From assembly GCA_019752575.1 (NCBI GenBank), contig JAIELW010000009.1, forward strand, positions 1-64,000: a DNA stretch of 64,000 nucleotides. The letters run 5' to 3'. Shown here one piece after another: positions 17,057 to 25,431 of this stretch. Within the stretch, counting starts at the first letter, position 1; every line of letters starts with the position of its first letter. This DNA is from Xanthobacteraceae bacterium (lineage in GTDB: Bacteria > Pseudomonadota > Alphaproteobacteria > Rhizobiales > Xanthobacteraceae). The position numbers and the translations under genes were made by a program. The notes below the pieces were generated by a model. The model made no database searches, was not told the DNA's origin, and saw nothing but the letters and a program-made list of their open reading frames with translations.

Positions 17057-18235
17057 ATGAAAATATCGAAACTGCTGCTTGGCGCGACGCTTGTGTCGCT
17101 CGTCGGCAGCACTGCAATCGCAACCGCGCAAGTGCGTGGCGTGACCAAGACCGAGATCGTCATCGGCACCCATTCGGACCTTTCCGGCCCGGCGGCGTCT
17201 TATGGCGTGACCTCGACCAATGCAATTCGCATGCGCTTCGACGAAATCAACGAAAAGGGCGGCATTCACGGTCGCAAAATTCGCTACATCGTCGAAGACG
17301 CGCAGTATCAGATCCCTCGCGCGGTACAGGCTACGAACAAGCTGATCCAGAAGGACAATGTGTTCGCGATCGTCGCCGCGATGGGCACGCCGATGAATAA
17401 CGCGGTGCTGCCAGATCAGCTGAAGGCGGGTGTGCCGAATCTGTTTCCGCTGACTGCTGCTCGTTCGATGAGCGAGCCATTTCACCGCCTGAAGTTCGGT
17501 GTGTTTTTCTCGCTTTATCATGAGCAAATCCGCGCCGGCGTGAAACATCTCGTCGAGACCAAGAAGAAGAACAAGGTCTGCGTGCTCTATCAGGACACCG
17601 ACTTCGGCAAGGAAATCCTGGAAGGCGTGCAGGATCTTGCGAAGACGATGAAGTTCCAGATCGTCGAAACGGCGACCAACCGCCCGACCGACACCGACTT
17701 CAGTGCGCAGATCACCAAGCTCCGCTCGGCGGGCTGCGAGATCGTCGCGATGGGCGCGATCGTGCGCGATGCGATCATTCCTTACGGCACTGCTCGCAAG
17801 ATGGGCTGGACCGACGTCGATTTCGTCGCGACCTCCGCGAGCTTCGACCAGATCGTCGCGAGCGCACCGGGTAACGCGACCGAAGGCCTTTATGTCGCCT
17901 CCGGTTTCGTGATGCCCTATCGCGACACGGCTTCGCCGGAAGTCCAGAAGTGGTGGGATGCCTATAAGGCGAAGTACAACGCAGATCCGAACATCGGCGC
18001 GTTCTACGGACAGGTGATGGCCGACGTTCTCGTTCGGGCTCTCGAGGCTGCCGGCCCGAATCTCAACGTCGATACTTTCATCAAGGCGCTCGAAAGCGCG
18101 AAGCCGTTCCGCTCGCTCTTTGGCGGACCGGAGATCGCGTATGGACCGAAAGTTCGCCAAGGCTCGAAGGTCGTGATGCTGCACCAGATCGCGGGCGGCC
18201 GCTTCAAGCTGATCGACGGGAACGTCAAGCACTGA
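17057..18235 (+). CDS. ABC transporter periplasmic substrate-binding protein (LivK-like)
   Basis: This 392-residue protein has a signal peptide ending near IATAQV, then a type I periplasmic binding fold beginning VTKTEIVIGTHSDLSGPAASYG, the family's glycine-rich opening. It captures the ligand for the LivHMGF permease. LivK-type proteins that bind hydrophobic or aromatic acids use this same fold, so leucine is not the only candidate. It is the last transport gene; a GC-rich stem-loop follows in the gap to the TetR gene. Confidence 0.88.
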   Translation: MKISKLLLGATLVSLVGSTAIATAQVRGVTKTEIVIGTHSDLSGPAASYGVTSTNAIRMRFDEINEKGGIHGRKIRYIVEDAQYQIPRAVQATNKLIQKDNVFAIVAAMGTPMNNAVLPDQLKAGVPNLFPLTAARSMSEPFHRLKFGVFFSLYHEQIRAGVKHLVETKKKNKVCVLYQDTDFGKEILEGVQDLAKTMKFQIVETATNRPTDTDFSAQITKLRSAGCEIVAMGAIVRDAIIPYGTARKMGWTDVDFVATSASFDQIVASAPGNATEGLYVASGFVMPYRDTASPEVQKWWDAYKAKYNADPNIGAFYGQVMADVLVRALEAAGPNLNVDTFIKALESAKPFRSLFGGPEIAYGPKVRQGSKVVMLHQIAGGRFKLIDGNVKH

Positions 18236-18245
18236 CCGCAAGAAC

Positions 18246-18275
18246 TGCCGGCGCGCTGGTTGCGGAGCGCCGGCA
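18246..18275 (+). terminator. GC-rich stem-loop between the binding-protein and TetR genes
   Basis: TGCCGGCGC (18246-18254) and GCGCCGGCA (18267-18275) pair perfectly around a 12-base loop. Only a poor T run follows (ATACTCTTT), so it may be an attenuator or mRNA-protecting structure that keeps the binding-protein message abundant rather than a full terminator. Confidence 0.55.
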
Positions 18276-18296
18276 ATACTCTTTGGAGTTTTCGCC

Positions 18297-18962
18297 ATGG
18301 CGGCATCGCATAAATCCCGCGCCCAGAATGCTGCGAAGCGTGCGCGCGGCCCGCGTGCCGAAGACGGTCTCCGTTCGGAATTGATCGCAGTTTCTGCCAG
18401 GCTGTTTCGCGAGAAAGGCTACGAGAAGACTACCGTTCGAGATATTTCAGGCGCTGCCGGCATCCATTCGGGAAGCTGGTTTTATTACTTCAAGACCAAG
18501 CACGACATTCTGGTTGCGGTGATCGAGGAGGGGATGCGTCAGGCGCTCTCGCTCATGGAAGAGATTGCCGCTGACCCTTCGCCGCCGCGCGAAAAATTCC
18601 GTAAACTCGTTAACGCACACCTGCGCACGGTGTTGTTACCCGAACAGCATTTCATTCCGTTGCTCCTCTATGAGTGGCGCTCATTCGAGCGCAGCGAACG
18701 CAAGCGTGTGGTCGCGATCAAGGATCGCTATGAAGCGATCTGGGACAAGGTGATCTCGGAGCTGCAAAAGTCCGGCGATTGGTCGATGCCAACGCATGTC
18801 GACCGGCTTTTCCTGTTCGGCGCGCTGAACTGGACTGCGCAGTGGTACCGGCCGGGCGAGAAACTCAGCATCGAGCAGCTTGCAGAACGCGCGATCACGT
18901 TCTGTCTGCGGACTCCTGAAGCCGCGAAGATCGTTGCCTTGCCGCGCAAAGCGCGGCGATAG
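18297..18962 (+). CDS. TetR/AcrR-family transcriptional regulator
   Basis: This 221-residue protein has an N-terminal basic arm and the TetR DNA-binding helix-turn-helix (residues about 25-70): SARLFREKGYEKTTVRDISG, then AGIHSGSWFYYFKTKHDIL. The C-terminal ligand domain ends THVDRLFLFGALNWTAQWYR, a pattern I associate with KstR2-like and other acyl-CoA-sensing regulators. It probably represses the catabolic genes that follow, and perhaps the transport unit before it, until the pathway CoA ester binds. Its stop is 11 bases from the SDR start. Confidence 0.85.
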   Translation: MAASHKSRAQNAAKRARGPRAEDGLRSELIAVSARLFREKGYEKTTVRDISGAAGIHSGSWFYYFKTKHDILVAVIEEGMRQALSLMEEIAADPSPPREKFRKLVNAHLRTVLLPEQHFIPLLLYEWRSFERSERKRVVAIKDRYEAIWDKVISELQKSGDWSMPTHVDRLFLFGALNWTAQWYRPGEKLSIEQLAERAITFCLRTPEAAKIVALPRKARR

Positions 18963-18973
18963 GAGCGCGCCAA

Positions 18974-19831
18974 ATGTTGTACCGCTCCGTATTTCGCGAA
19001 GGATTACTTGCCGGACAGATGATTGTCGTTTCCGGCGGCGGTAGCGGCATCGGGCGCTGCATCGCGCACGAGTTGGCCGCGCTCGGCGCGCACGTGGCGT
19101 TGATCGGACGGCGCGTGGAAAATCTCGAAAAGGTCGCAAAGGAAATCGCGGAAGACGGTGGCAAGGGAGATTTCTTTGCTTGCGACATTCGCGAGGAAGT
19201 GCGTGTGAAAGAAACAGTCGCCGAAATCGTTTCCAGGCATGGCCGCATCGACGGGCTCGTGAACAATGCCGGCGGTCAGTTTCCGGCACCACTCGAAAAG
19301 ATTTCGGCAAACGGCTGGCAGGCGGTGCTGAATACAAACCTGATGGGCGGGTTTCTGTTCGCGCGCGAATGTTACGCGCAATCGATGAAAGGCCGCGGCG
19401 GCGCGATCGTAAACATCATCGCGGATATGTGGGGCGGGATGCCAGGCATGGGTCATAGCGGTGCCGCGCGCGCTGGTATGCTGAACTTCACCGAAACTGC
19501 GGCCGCCGAATGGGCGCCGGTGCGCGTGAATGCGGTAGCGCCCGGCTGGATTGCATCGAGCGGTTTGGACACTTATCCGCCGGCGATGCAGCAGATGATT
19601 CGATCTTTAAGCGAGCACGTGCCGCTCGCGCGCATCGGGCGCGAAGCGGAAGTATCTTCGGCAGTCGTGTTTCTGCTTTCCGAAGCGGCCGCCTTCGTTT
19701 CCGGTTCGTGTCTGCGCGTGGATGGCGGTGCGCCGAATGCGCGGCGTCATATGCCGCTCGCGCCGCGCAAGCCCGCCGCAGTCTATGACGGCTTTCATCG
19801 CGCGGTGACGCCTAAAGTTTTGCAGGACTAG
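18974..19831 (+). CDS. SDR-family oxidoreductase with atypical catalytic site
   Basis: This 285-residue SDR has a good cofactor site (SGGGSGIGRC, NNAGG) and a proper C-terminal GGAP. Where classical members have YxxxK it reads HSGAARAGMLN. The same SGAARAGV-type sequence occurs in peroxisomal trans-2-enoyl-CoA reductase-like and atu-type SDRs, so the change is a subfamily trait and not a mutation. A role in oxidising or reducing an acyl-CoA or terpenoid intermediate is inferred from the carboxylase neighbours. Downstream spacing is three bases to the carboxylase beta gene. Confidence 0.8.
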   Translation: MLYRSVFREGLLAGQMIVVSGGGSGIGRCIAHELAALGAHVALIGRRVENLEKVAKEIAEDGGKGDFFACDIREEVRVKETVAEIVSRHGRIDGLVNNAGGQFPAPLEKISANGWQAVLNTNLMGGFLFARECYAQSMKGRGGAIVNIIADMWGGMPGMGHSGAARAGMLNFTETAAAEWAPVRVNAVAPGWIASSGLDTYPPAMQQMIRSLSEHVPLARIGREAEVSSAVVFLLSEAAAFVSGSCLRVDGGAPNARRHMPLAPRKPAAVYDGFHRAVTPKVLQD

Positions 19832-19834
19832 GTC

Positions 19835-21448
19835 ATGCCCGTTTTCGAGTCCCGCCTCTCGCAAGACGCCGCCTTCGCGGAGAACCGCGATTATATGCTT
19901 GCGCAGATCGCGGAGATGCGTGCGCTCGAGCAACGCACGCGCGATGCTTCGGCCAAAGCGGGCCCGCGTTTTGCAAAACGCGGACAGCTATTGCCGCGCG
20001 AACGGCTCGCACTTCTGCTTGACAGCAATGCGCCAGTGCTCGAGCTCTCGGCGCTTTCCGGTTACATGCTCGACAAACCCGATCCGGCCGTTTCGATTCC
20101 GGGGAGCGGGATCGCAGTCTGCATCGGTTACATTTCCGGTGTGCGCTGCCTCATAATTGCAGATGACTCCGGCATCGATGCCGGCGCGCTGCAACCGATG
20201 GGACTCGAAAAATTTCAGCGCGCACAGAAGATCGCGTTGGATCAGAAGTTGCCCTTCATTCATCTCGTCGAATCCGCGGGCGCAAATCTGCTCGGCTATC
20301 GCGTGGAAGATTTCGTGCGTGGTGGCGGCAATTTCTGTGGTCTTGCGCGTCTCTCGGCTGCCGGCAATCCCGTGATCGCGCTCGTGCACGGCTCGTCTAC
20401 TGCGGGCGGCGCTTACATGACCGGCCTTTCCGATTATGTCGTGATGGTACGCGACCGCGCGAAAGCATTCCTCGCAGGCCCGCCGCTTTTGAAGGCGGCG
20501 ACCGGCGAAATTGCTACCGACGAAGAGCTCGGCGGCGCGCAGATGCACGGTTCGGTTTCCGGCCTTGCCGAATATCTCGCCGAGAACGACGCCGATGGCA
20601 TTCGCATCGTGCGCGATCTCGTTCGCAGCATTGGCGCAGCAGATGCTTGGCCCTCGAAAGACAGTGTGAAAGCGCCGCGCTTTCCGGCAGAGGACCTGCT
20701 CGGGCTCATGCCAAAGGACGGCCGCAAGCCCGTCGATATGCGTGAAATCGTGGCGCGCATCGCCGACGACTCCGAATTTCTCGAATTCAAGGCCGACTAT
20801 GGCCCCGGAACGGTCTGCCTGCACGCCACTATCTGCGGCGAGCCGGTTGGCGTTCTCACGAACAACGGCCCGATCGATCCGGCAGGGGCGAACAAGGCGA
20901 CGCACTTCATTCAGGCCTGCTGCCAGAGCAATGTTGCGATGATCTATCTGCAAAACACGACTGGCTATCTCGTCGGCAAGGAGCCCGAACGCGCGGGCAT
21001 GATCAAGCACGGCTCGAAGATGATTCAGGCGGTCGCGAACGCATCCGTACCGCAAATCACGATCATGTGCGGCGCGTCTTACGGCGCGGGCAATTACGGC
21101 ATGTGCGGCCGCGGCTTCGATCCCGATTTTCTGTTTTCGTGGCCGAATGCGCGCACCGCGGTCATGGGCGCGGAGCAGGCCGCAAATACCATGGTCAACG
21201 TGATGGCCGACGCCGCCAAAGCCAAAGGCAACGGCGCGGATATGGCGATGCTGGAAGTGCTGCGCAAGAAAGTCATCGAAAACTTCGAACGGCAGATGCC
21301 GGCGTTCTACACCTCGGGCCGGATGCTGGACGATGGCGTGATTGATCCGCGCGATACGCGCAACGTGATCGCCTTTGCGCTTTCGGTTTGCCGTGCCGGC
21401 GAGAGAAAACAACTGCGGCCGACGAGCTTCGGTGTCGCGCGTCCGTAA
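19835..21448 (+). CDS. Acyl-CoA carboxylase, carboxyltransferase (beta) subunit
   Basis: This 537-residue protein has the two crotonase-like halves of a biotin-dependent carboxyltransferase: LVESAGANLLGY with GSSTAGGAYMTGLSDYVV in the N half, and LQNTTGYLVGKEPERAG with SYGAGNYGMCGRGFDP in the C half; the GGAY and GAGNY turns form the oxyanion holes. The length and motifs match methylcrotonyl-CoA or geranyl-CoA carboxylase beta rather than acetyl-CoA carboxylase. The segment GGAQMHGSVSGLAEYLAEND looks more like the geranyl-CoA type as I recall it, but this is not decisive. It acts with the alpha subunit at 22615. Confidence 0.88.
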   Translation: MPVFESRLSQDAAFAENRDYMLAQIAEMRALEQRTRDASAKAGPRFAKRGQLLPRERLALLLDSNAPVLELSALSGYMLDKPDPAVSIPGSGIAVCIGYISGVRCLIIADDSGIDAGALQPMGLEKFQRAQKIALDQKLPFIHLVESAGANLLGYRVEDFVRGGGNFCGLARLSAAGNPVIALVHGSSTAGGAYMTGLSDYVVMVRDRAKAFLAGPPLLKAATGEIATDEELGGAQMHGSVSGLAEYLAENDADGIRIVRDLVRSIGAADAWPSKDSVKAPRFPAEDLLGLMPKDGRKPVDMREIVARIADDSEFLEFKADYGPGTVCLHATICGEPVGVLTNNGPIDPAGANKATHFIQACCQSNVAMIYLQNTTGYLVGKEPERAGMIKHGSKMIQAVANASVPQITIMCGASYGAGNYGMCGRGFDPDFLFSWPNARTAVMGAEQAANTMVNVMADAAKAKGNGADMAMLEVLRKKVIENFERQMPAFYTSGRMLDDGVIDPRDTRNVIAFALSVCRAGERKQLRPTSFGVARP

Positions 21449-21460
21449 CAGGAGGAAGTC

Positions 21461-22615
21461 ATGTTCACCCAGGAACACGAGGCCGTTCGCCGGACTGTCG
21501 CGAGGTTCGTTCAGGAAGAACTGAACCCGCATGTGGACGAGTGGGAAGGAGCCGAAACCTATCCCGCGCATGAAGTCATCAAGAAGCTCGGCAAGCTAGG
21601 GCTTCTCGGTCTTACCAAGCCCGAAGCCTATGGCGGCGCGGCGCTGGATCACTCTTATTCGGTCGTCATGGCGGAGGAGCTCGGCGCTTGCCGCTGCGGC
21701 GGCGTACCGATGTCGATCGGTGTGCATACCGATATGGCGACGCCGGCGCTCGCACGTTTCGGTTCCGATGAATTGCGCAAAGAGTTTCTTGTGCCGGCAA
21801 TTGCCGGCGAAGTGCTTTCCTGCATTGGCGTTTCCGAGCCGGGTGCCGGCTCGGACGTATCCTCGATCAAGACCAAGGCGCGCAAAGACGGGGACGACTA
21901 TGTGATCGACGGCGGCAAGATGTGGATCACGAACGGCACACAGGCGGACTGGATGTGCTGTCTCGCGAATACTTCCGACGGCGATCCGCACCGCAATAAG
22001 TCGCTCATCATTATTCCGATGAAAACGAAGGGCGTATCGGTTGCGAAGAAGCTCAAGAAAATCGGCATGAACGCTTCCGACACTGCTCAGATTCATTTCG
22101 ACGGCGTGCGGGTACCGCAGAAGAATCGTATCGGCGAAGAAGGTAAGGGCTTCACCTATCAGATGCTGCAATTTCAGGAGGAGCGGCTCTGGGGTGCAGC
22201 CAACTGCCTGAAGATGATGGAGCTCGCGATCAACGACACCATCGACTACACGCGTCAACGTAAGATCTTCGGGCAATCCGTTCTCGATAACCAGACGGTG
22301 CATTTCAAACTAGCCGAACTGCAAAGCGAAGTGGAAGCGCTCCGGGCGCTGGTTTATCGCGCGACCGAAATGCTGGTCTCGGGCGGCGACGTCACCAAAC
22401 TCGCGTCGATGGCGAAGCTCAAAGCGGGCAGACTGGTGCGGCAGGTATCCGACGAGTGCCTGCAATTTTGGGGCGGTATGGGCTTCACCTGGGAGAATCA
22501 GGTGTCGCGTCTTTTCCGCGATGGCCGTCTCGTGTCGATTGGCGCGGGTGCCGATGAAGTGATGCTGTCAATCATCTCAAAATACATGGGAATTTTACCG
22601 CCGCGGACGCAGTGA
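21461..22615 (+). CDS. Acyl-CoA dehydrogenase (first of two)
   Basis: This 384-residue flavoenzyme has the family signatures GVSEPGAGSDVSSIKTKA (FAD and substrate binding), WITNGTQADWMC, the FAD-binding RKIFGQSVLDNQ, and the C-terminal region SIGAGADEVMLSIISKYMG, where Glu of DEVM is the likely catalytic base. It introduces the alpha-beta double bond into an acyl-CoA and passes electrons to ETF. It lies between the two carboxylase genes, which suggests that it makes the enoyl-CoA they carboxylate (citronellyl-CoA or isovaleryl-CoA dehydrogenase role). Its stop overlaps the alpha-subunit start as TGATG. Confidence 0.88.
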   Translation: MFTQEHEAVRRTVARFVQEELNPHVDEWEGAETYPAHEVIKKLGKLGLLGLTKPEAYGGAALDHSYSVVMAEELGACRCGGVPMSIGVHTDMATPALARFGSDELRKEFLVPAIAGEVLSCIGVSEPGAGSDVSSIKTKARKDGDDYVIDGGKMWITNGTQADWMCCLANTSDGDPHRNKSLIIIPMKTKGVSVAKKLKKIGMNASDTAQIHFDGVRVPQKNRIGEEGKGFTYQMLQFQEERLWGAANCLKMMELAINDTIDYTRQRKIFGQSVLDNQTVHFKLAELQSEVEALRALVYRATEMLVSGGDVTKLASMAKLKAGRLVRQVSDECLQFWGGMGFTWENQVSRLFRDGRLVSIGAGADEVMLSIISKYMGILPPRTQ

Positions 22616-24564
22616 TGAAAAAACTCACGCGTCTTCTTATTGCCAATCGTGGCGAGATCGTCCTGCGGATCGCACGCACGGCGAAGGTGATGGGAATCGA
22701 GACGGTCGCGGTTTATTCCGATGCGGACGGGGCATCGACGCATGCGGCCTCTTGCGATCGCGCGATTTGCATCGGCGGGAAGGCCGCCGCGGAGTCTTAT
22801 CTCTCGATCGACAAGATTATAGCCGCTGCACGGGAAAGCGGCGCGGACGCGATCCATCCCGGCTATGGCTTTCTCTCCGAGAACGCGGAGTTCGCGAAAG
22901 CGGTCGAGGATGCGGGTTTGATTTTCGTCGGTCCGCCGCCTTCCGCGATTACCGCAATGGGTGATAAGGCCGCCGCACGACAGCGCATGGCGAAGGCCGG
23001 CATTCCAGTTGTTCCGGGTTATGACGGCGAGGACCAGAGCGAAGCGCGTTTCATCGAGGAAGCGAAGCGGATCGGATTTCCGGTCATGATCAAGGCATCA
23101 GCCGGTGGGGGCGGACGCGGGATGCGAAAGGTTGCGGCGCCCGCGAATTTTTCCTCGGAGCTTCGCTCGGCTGCGAACGAAGCGCAAAAATCATTCGGCA
23201 ACGGGCGGCTTATTCTGGAGCGCGCAATCGAGCGCCCGCGCCACGTCGAGATTCAGGTATTCGCAGATGGGCTCGGCAATGCCGTGCATCTCGGCGAGCG
23301 CGATTGCTCGGTACAACGGCGGCACCAGAAAGTGCTGGAAGAGGGGCCGTCGCCCGCAGTCGATGCAGTGCTTCGTGCAAAGATGGGTGCCGCAGCGACG
23401 GCCGTTGTAAAAGAGATCGGTTATTCGGGTGCTGGGACTGTCGAGTTTCTGCTCGATCGCGACCGGCAGTTCTACTTTATGGAAATGAACACTCGGTTGC
23501 AGGTCGAGCATCCGGTTACGGAAATGATCGCCGGCGTCGATCTCGTCGAATGGCAGCTCCGTGTCGCACGCGGCGAGAAGCTGCTGAGAGCGCAGGACGA
23601 AATTCGCTTTAAGGGGCATGCGATTGAAGCGCGGCTCTGCGCGGAGGACCCTGCCAAGAATTTTCTCCCGCGCACCGGAAAAGTGCTGCGCTGGAAAGCG
23701 GGCAGCGACGCGCGTTTCGACGTCATGTTGCAGGAAGACATGGAGGTCTCTCCCTATTACGACTCCATGCTCGGCAAAGTGATTGCCTGGGGCGAGACTC
23801 GTGAAGCAGCGATCGAGCGGCTTGCGTCAGCGCTTGAAGAAACAAGTCTGCTGGGCCTGACGACAAACCGGAGCTTTCTCGTAAAGCTCTTACGTCATCC
23901 CGAATTCCTGCAGGGCACGAATGTTTCGACTGCATTCATTCCCGAGCATTTCCAGGACGATGCCAGCCGCGCGGACATCGCCGGCGATAATATCTGGCCG
24001 CTCGCGGCATGGATTGCCGACCGAAAAGAAATGCGAACGGACGACAGCCCAGACGGCGAGTGGACGGGCTGGAGCAACGCGGCCCCGTTTCCGCGCGTTT
24101 GGTGGCTGTCGCACAACGAAGAGTTACGGCGCGGTCTGCTTTCCTCGGCGCGCGGAAGATCGAGCGTCAGCACCGAAAGCATGACTGCGGTGTTTGAGGG
24201 AAACCCGCGCGATTTTTCGCACGTTTGGCGAGACGACGAGCTTTGGCTGAAAGTCGGCGCGTCCGACTACCGTTTTCAGCGCGAAACTTTTCGGCAGCCA
24301 ATGCGTAAGCGCGAGGAAGACCGCGACGGCGTTGCCCGCGCGCCATTGAACGGCAAAGTCTCCCAGGTTTCGGTTACGACCGGCGACATTGTTGCCGTAG
24401 GCCAATCGCTGATGGTTTTGGAGGCGATGAAGATGGAACATCATATCGTTGCGACAATTGCAGGAAAAGTGAAATCGGTTTCGGTAAATGCGGGCGATCA
24501 AGTCGTGCCGGGTCAGATGCTGGCAGAGATCGAAATCGCAGCCGCTTCTGTAGCGAGGCACTAG
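22615..24564 (+). CDS. Acyl-CoA carboxylase, biotin carboxylase/carrier (alpha) subunit
   Basis: This protein of about 649 residues has the biotin carboxylase domain (LLIANRGEIVLRIARTAK, then KASAGGGGRGMRKV, EMNTRLQVEHPVTE) in its first 450 residues, and a C-terminal biotinyl domain with EAMKMEH, whose Lys carries biotin. With the beta subunit it uses ATP and bicarbonate to carboxylate an enoyl-CoA. ATG 22615 overlaps the previous stop; GTG three bases upstream is the only alternative. Length and domain order fit MccA, PccA or geranyl-CoA carboxylase alpha; the substrate is set by the beta subunit. Confidence 0.9.
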   Translation: MKKLTRLLIANRGEIVLRIARTAKVMGIETVAVYSDADGASTHAASCDRAICIGGKAAAESYLSIDKIIAAARESGADAIHPGYGFLSENAEFAKAVEDAGLIFVGPPPSAITAMGDKAAARQRMAKAGIPVVPGYDGEDQSEARFIEEAKRIGFPVMIKASAGGGGRGMRKVAAPANFSSELRSAANEAQKSFGNGRLILERAIERPRHVEIQVFADGLGNAVHLGERDCSVQRRHQKVLEEGPSPAVDAVLRAKMGAAATAVVKEIGYSGAGTVEFLLDRDRQFYFMEMNTRLQVEHPVTEMIAGVDLVEWQLRVARGEKLLRAQDEIRFKGHAIEARLCAEDPAKNFLPRTGKVLRWKAGSDARFDVMLQEDMEVSPYYDSMLGKVIAWGETREAAIERLASALEETSLLGLTTNRSFLVKLLRHPEFLQGTNVSTAFIPEHFQDDASRADIAGDNIWPLAAWIADRKEMRTDDSPDGEWTGWSNAAPFPRVWWLSHNEELRRGLLSSARGRSSVSTESMTAVFEGNPRDFSHVWRDDELWLKVGASDYRFQRETFRQPMRKREEDRDGVARAPLNGKVSQVSVTTGDIVAVGQSLMVLEAMKMEHHIVATIAGKVKSVSVNAGDQVVPGQMLAEIEIAAASVARH

Positions 24565-24567
24565 CAG

Positions 24568-25431
24568 ATGAGCGACCTTGCCATCATCACTTGCGCGATT
24601 ACGGGCGTGCTCACCGATCCGCGGCAACATCCGGTGCCGGTGACGCCGGAACAGCTTGCAAGCGAGGCAAAATCCGCGTTCGAGGCAGGCGCTTCCATCA
24701 TCCACGTGCATTTCCGTCAGCAGGCGCCGGGCAAAGGCCATTTGCCATCGTGGGAGCCGAAGGTCGCTGTCGAGTGTGTTGATGCTATTCGTGGAGCGTG
24801 TCCCGGTATTGTCGTCAACCAGACCACTGGGGTGGTCGGCGGCGATGTCAGCGGGCCGCTCGACTGCATCCGCCGCACCAAACCGGAAATCGCCGCCTGC
24901 AACGCTGGCTCGCTGAACTATCTCAAAGTGAAATCAGACGGCTCCTGGGCATGGCCGCCGCTACTCTTCGACAATCCGGTCGAGAAGGTCGGGAAATTTC
25001 TGACGGTGATGCACGAGTGTAACACGCGCCCCGAATTCGAATGTTTCGACACCGGAATCGTGCGTTCGGTCGGCATGTTCCGTAAGACCGGAATGTATCG
25101 CGGTAAGCTGCAATATAATTTTGTAATGGGCGTGGAGTCCGGGATGCCGGCCGAGCCGGAATTTTTGCCGCTTTTAAAAAAGCTGACGGAGGAAGACGCG
25201 GTGTGGAGTGTCACCGCGATCGGCCGAGAGAATATCTGGCCGCTACATCGCCGGGCGGCCGAGCTCGGCGGCCAACTTCGCACCGGCGTCGAAGATACTT
25301 TTTACCTGCCGGACGGATCGAAGGCTAAATCAAACGGTCCGCTGATCGAGGCGCTTGCGCGTTATGCACGCGAGGCCGGACGCAAGATCGCCAGCCCTGA
25401 TGAAGCGCGAAAGCTGCTCGGTCTGGCATGA
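24568..25431 (+). CDS. Beta-keto acid cleavage enzyme (BKACE, DUF849 family)
   Basis: This 287-residue TIM-barrel enzyme has the metal-binding opening GASIIHVHFR (HxH near residue 48), a conserved FDTGIVRSVG, and the family ending GGQLRTGVEDTFYLPDG ... SNGPLIEAL. Characterised BKACEs cleave a beta-keto acid with acetyl-CoA, releasing acetoacetate and a new acyl-CoA. Here it sits where an HMG-CoA lyase would be expected in a liu-type cluster, so it may perform the chain-shortening step. Its stop overlaps the next start by four bases (ATGA). Confidence 0.85.
   Translation: MSDLAIITCAITGVLTDPRQHPVPVTPEQLASEAKSAFEAGASIIHVHFRQQAPGKGHLPSWEPKVAVECVDAIRGACPGIVVNQTTGVVGGDVSGPLDCIRRTKPEIAACNAGSLNYLKVKSDGSWAWPPLLFDNPVEKVGKFLTVMHECNTRPEFECFDTGIVRSVGMFRKTGMYRGKLQYNFVMGVESGMPAEPEFLPLLKKLTEEDAVWSVTAIGRENIWPLHRRAAELGGQLRTGVEDTFYLPDGSKAKSNGPLIEALARYAREAGRKIASPDEARKLLGLA

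Noticed and set aside
16949-18298. 449-residue open frame on the minus strand
   Set aside because: It is antisense to the LivK-like gene and the end of the acyl-CoA synthetase; His/Arg-rich shadow without motifs.
19988-21571. 527-residue open frame on the minus strand
   Set aside because: It is antisense to the carboxylase beta gene, whose motifs are complete; the antisense product shows no family signature.
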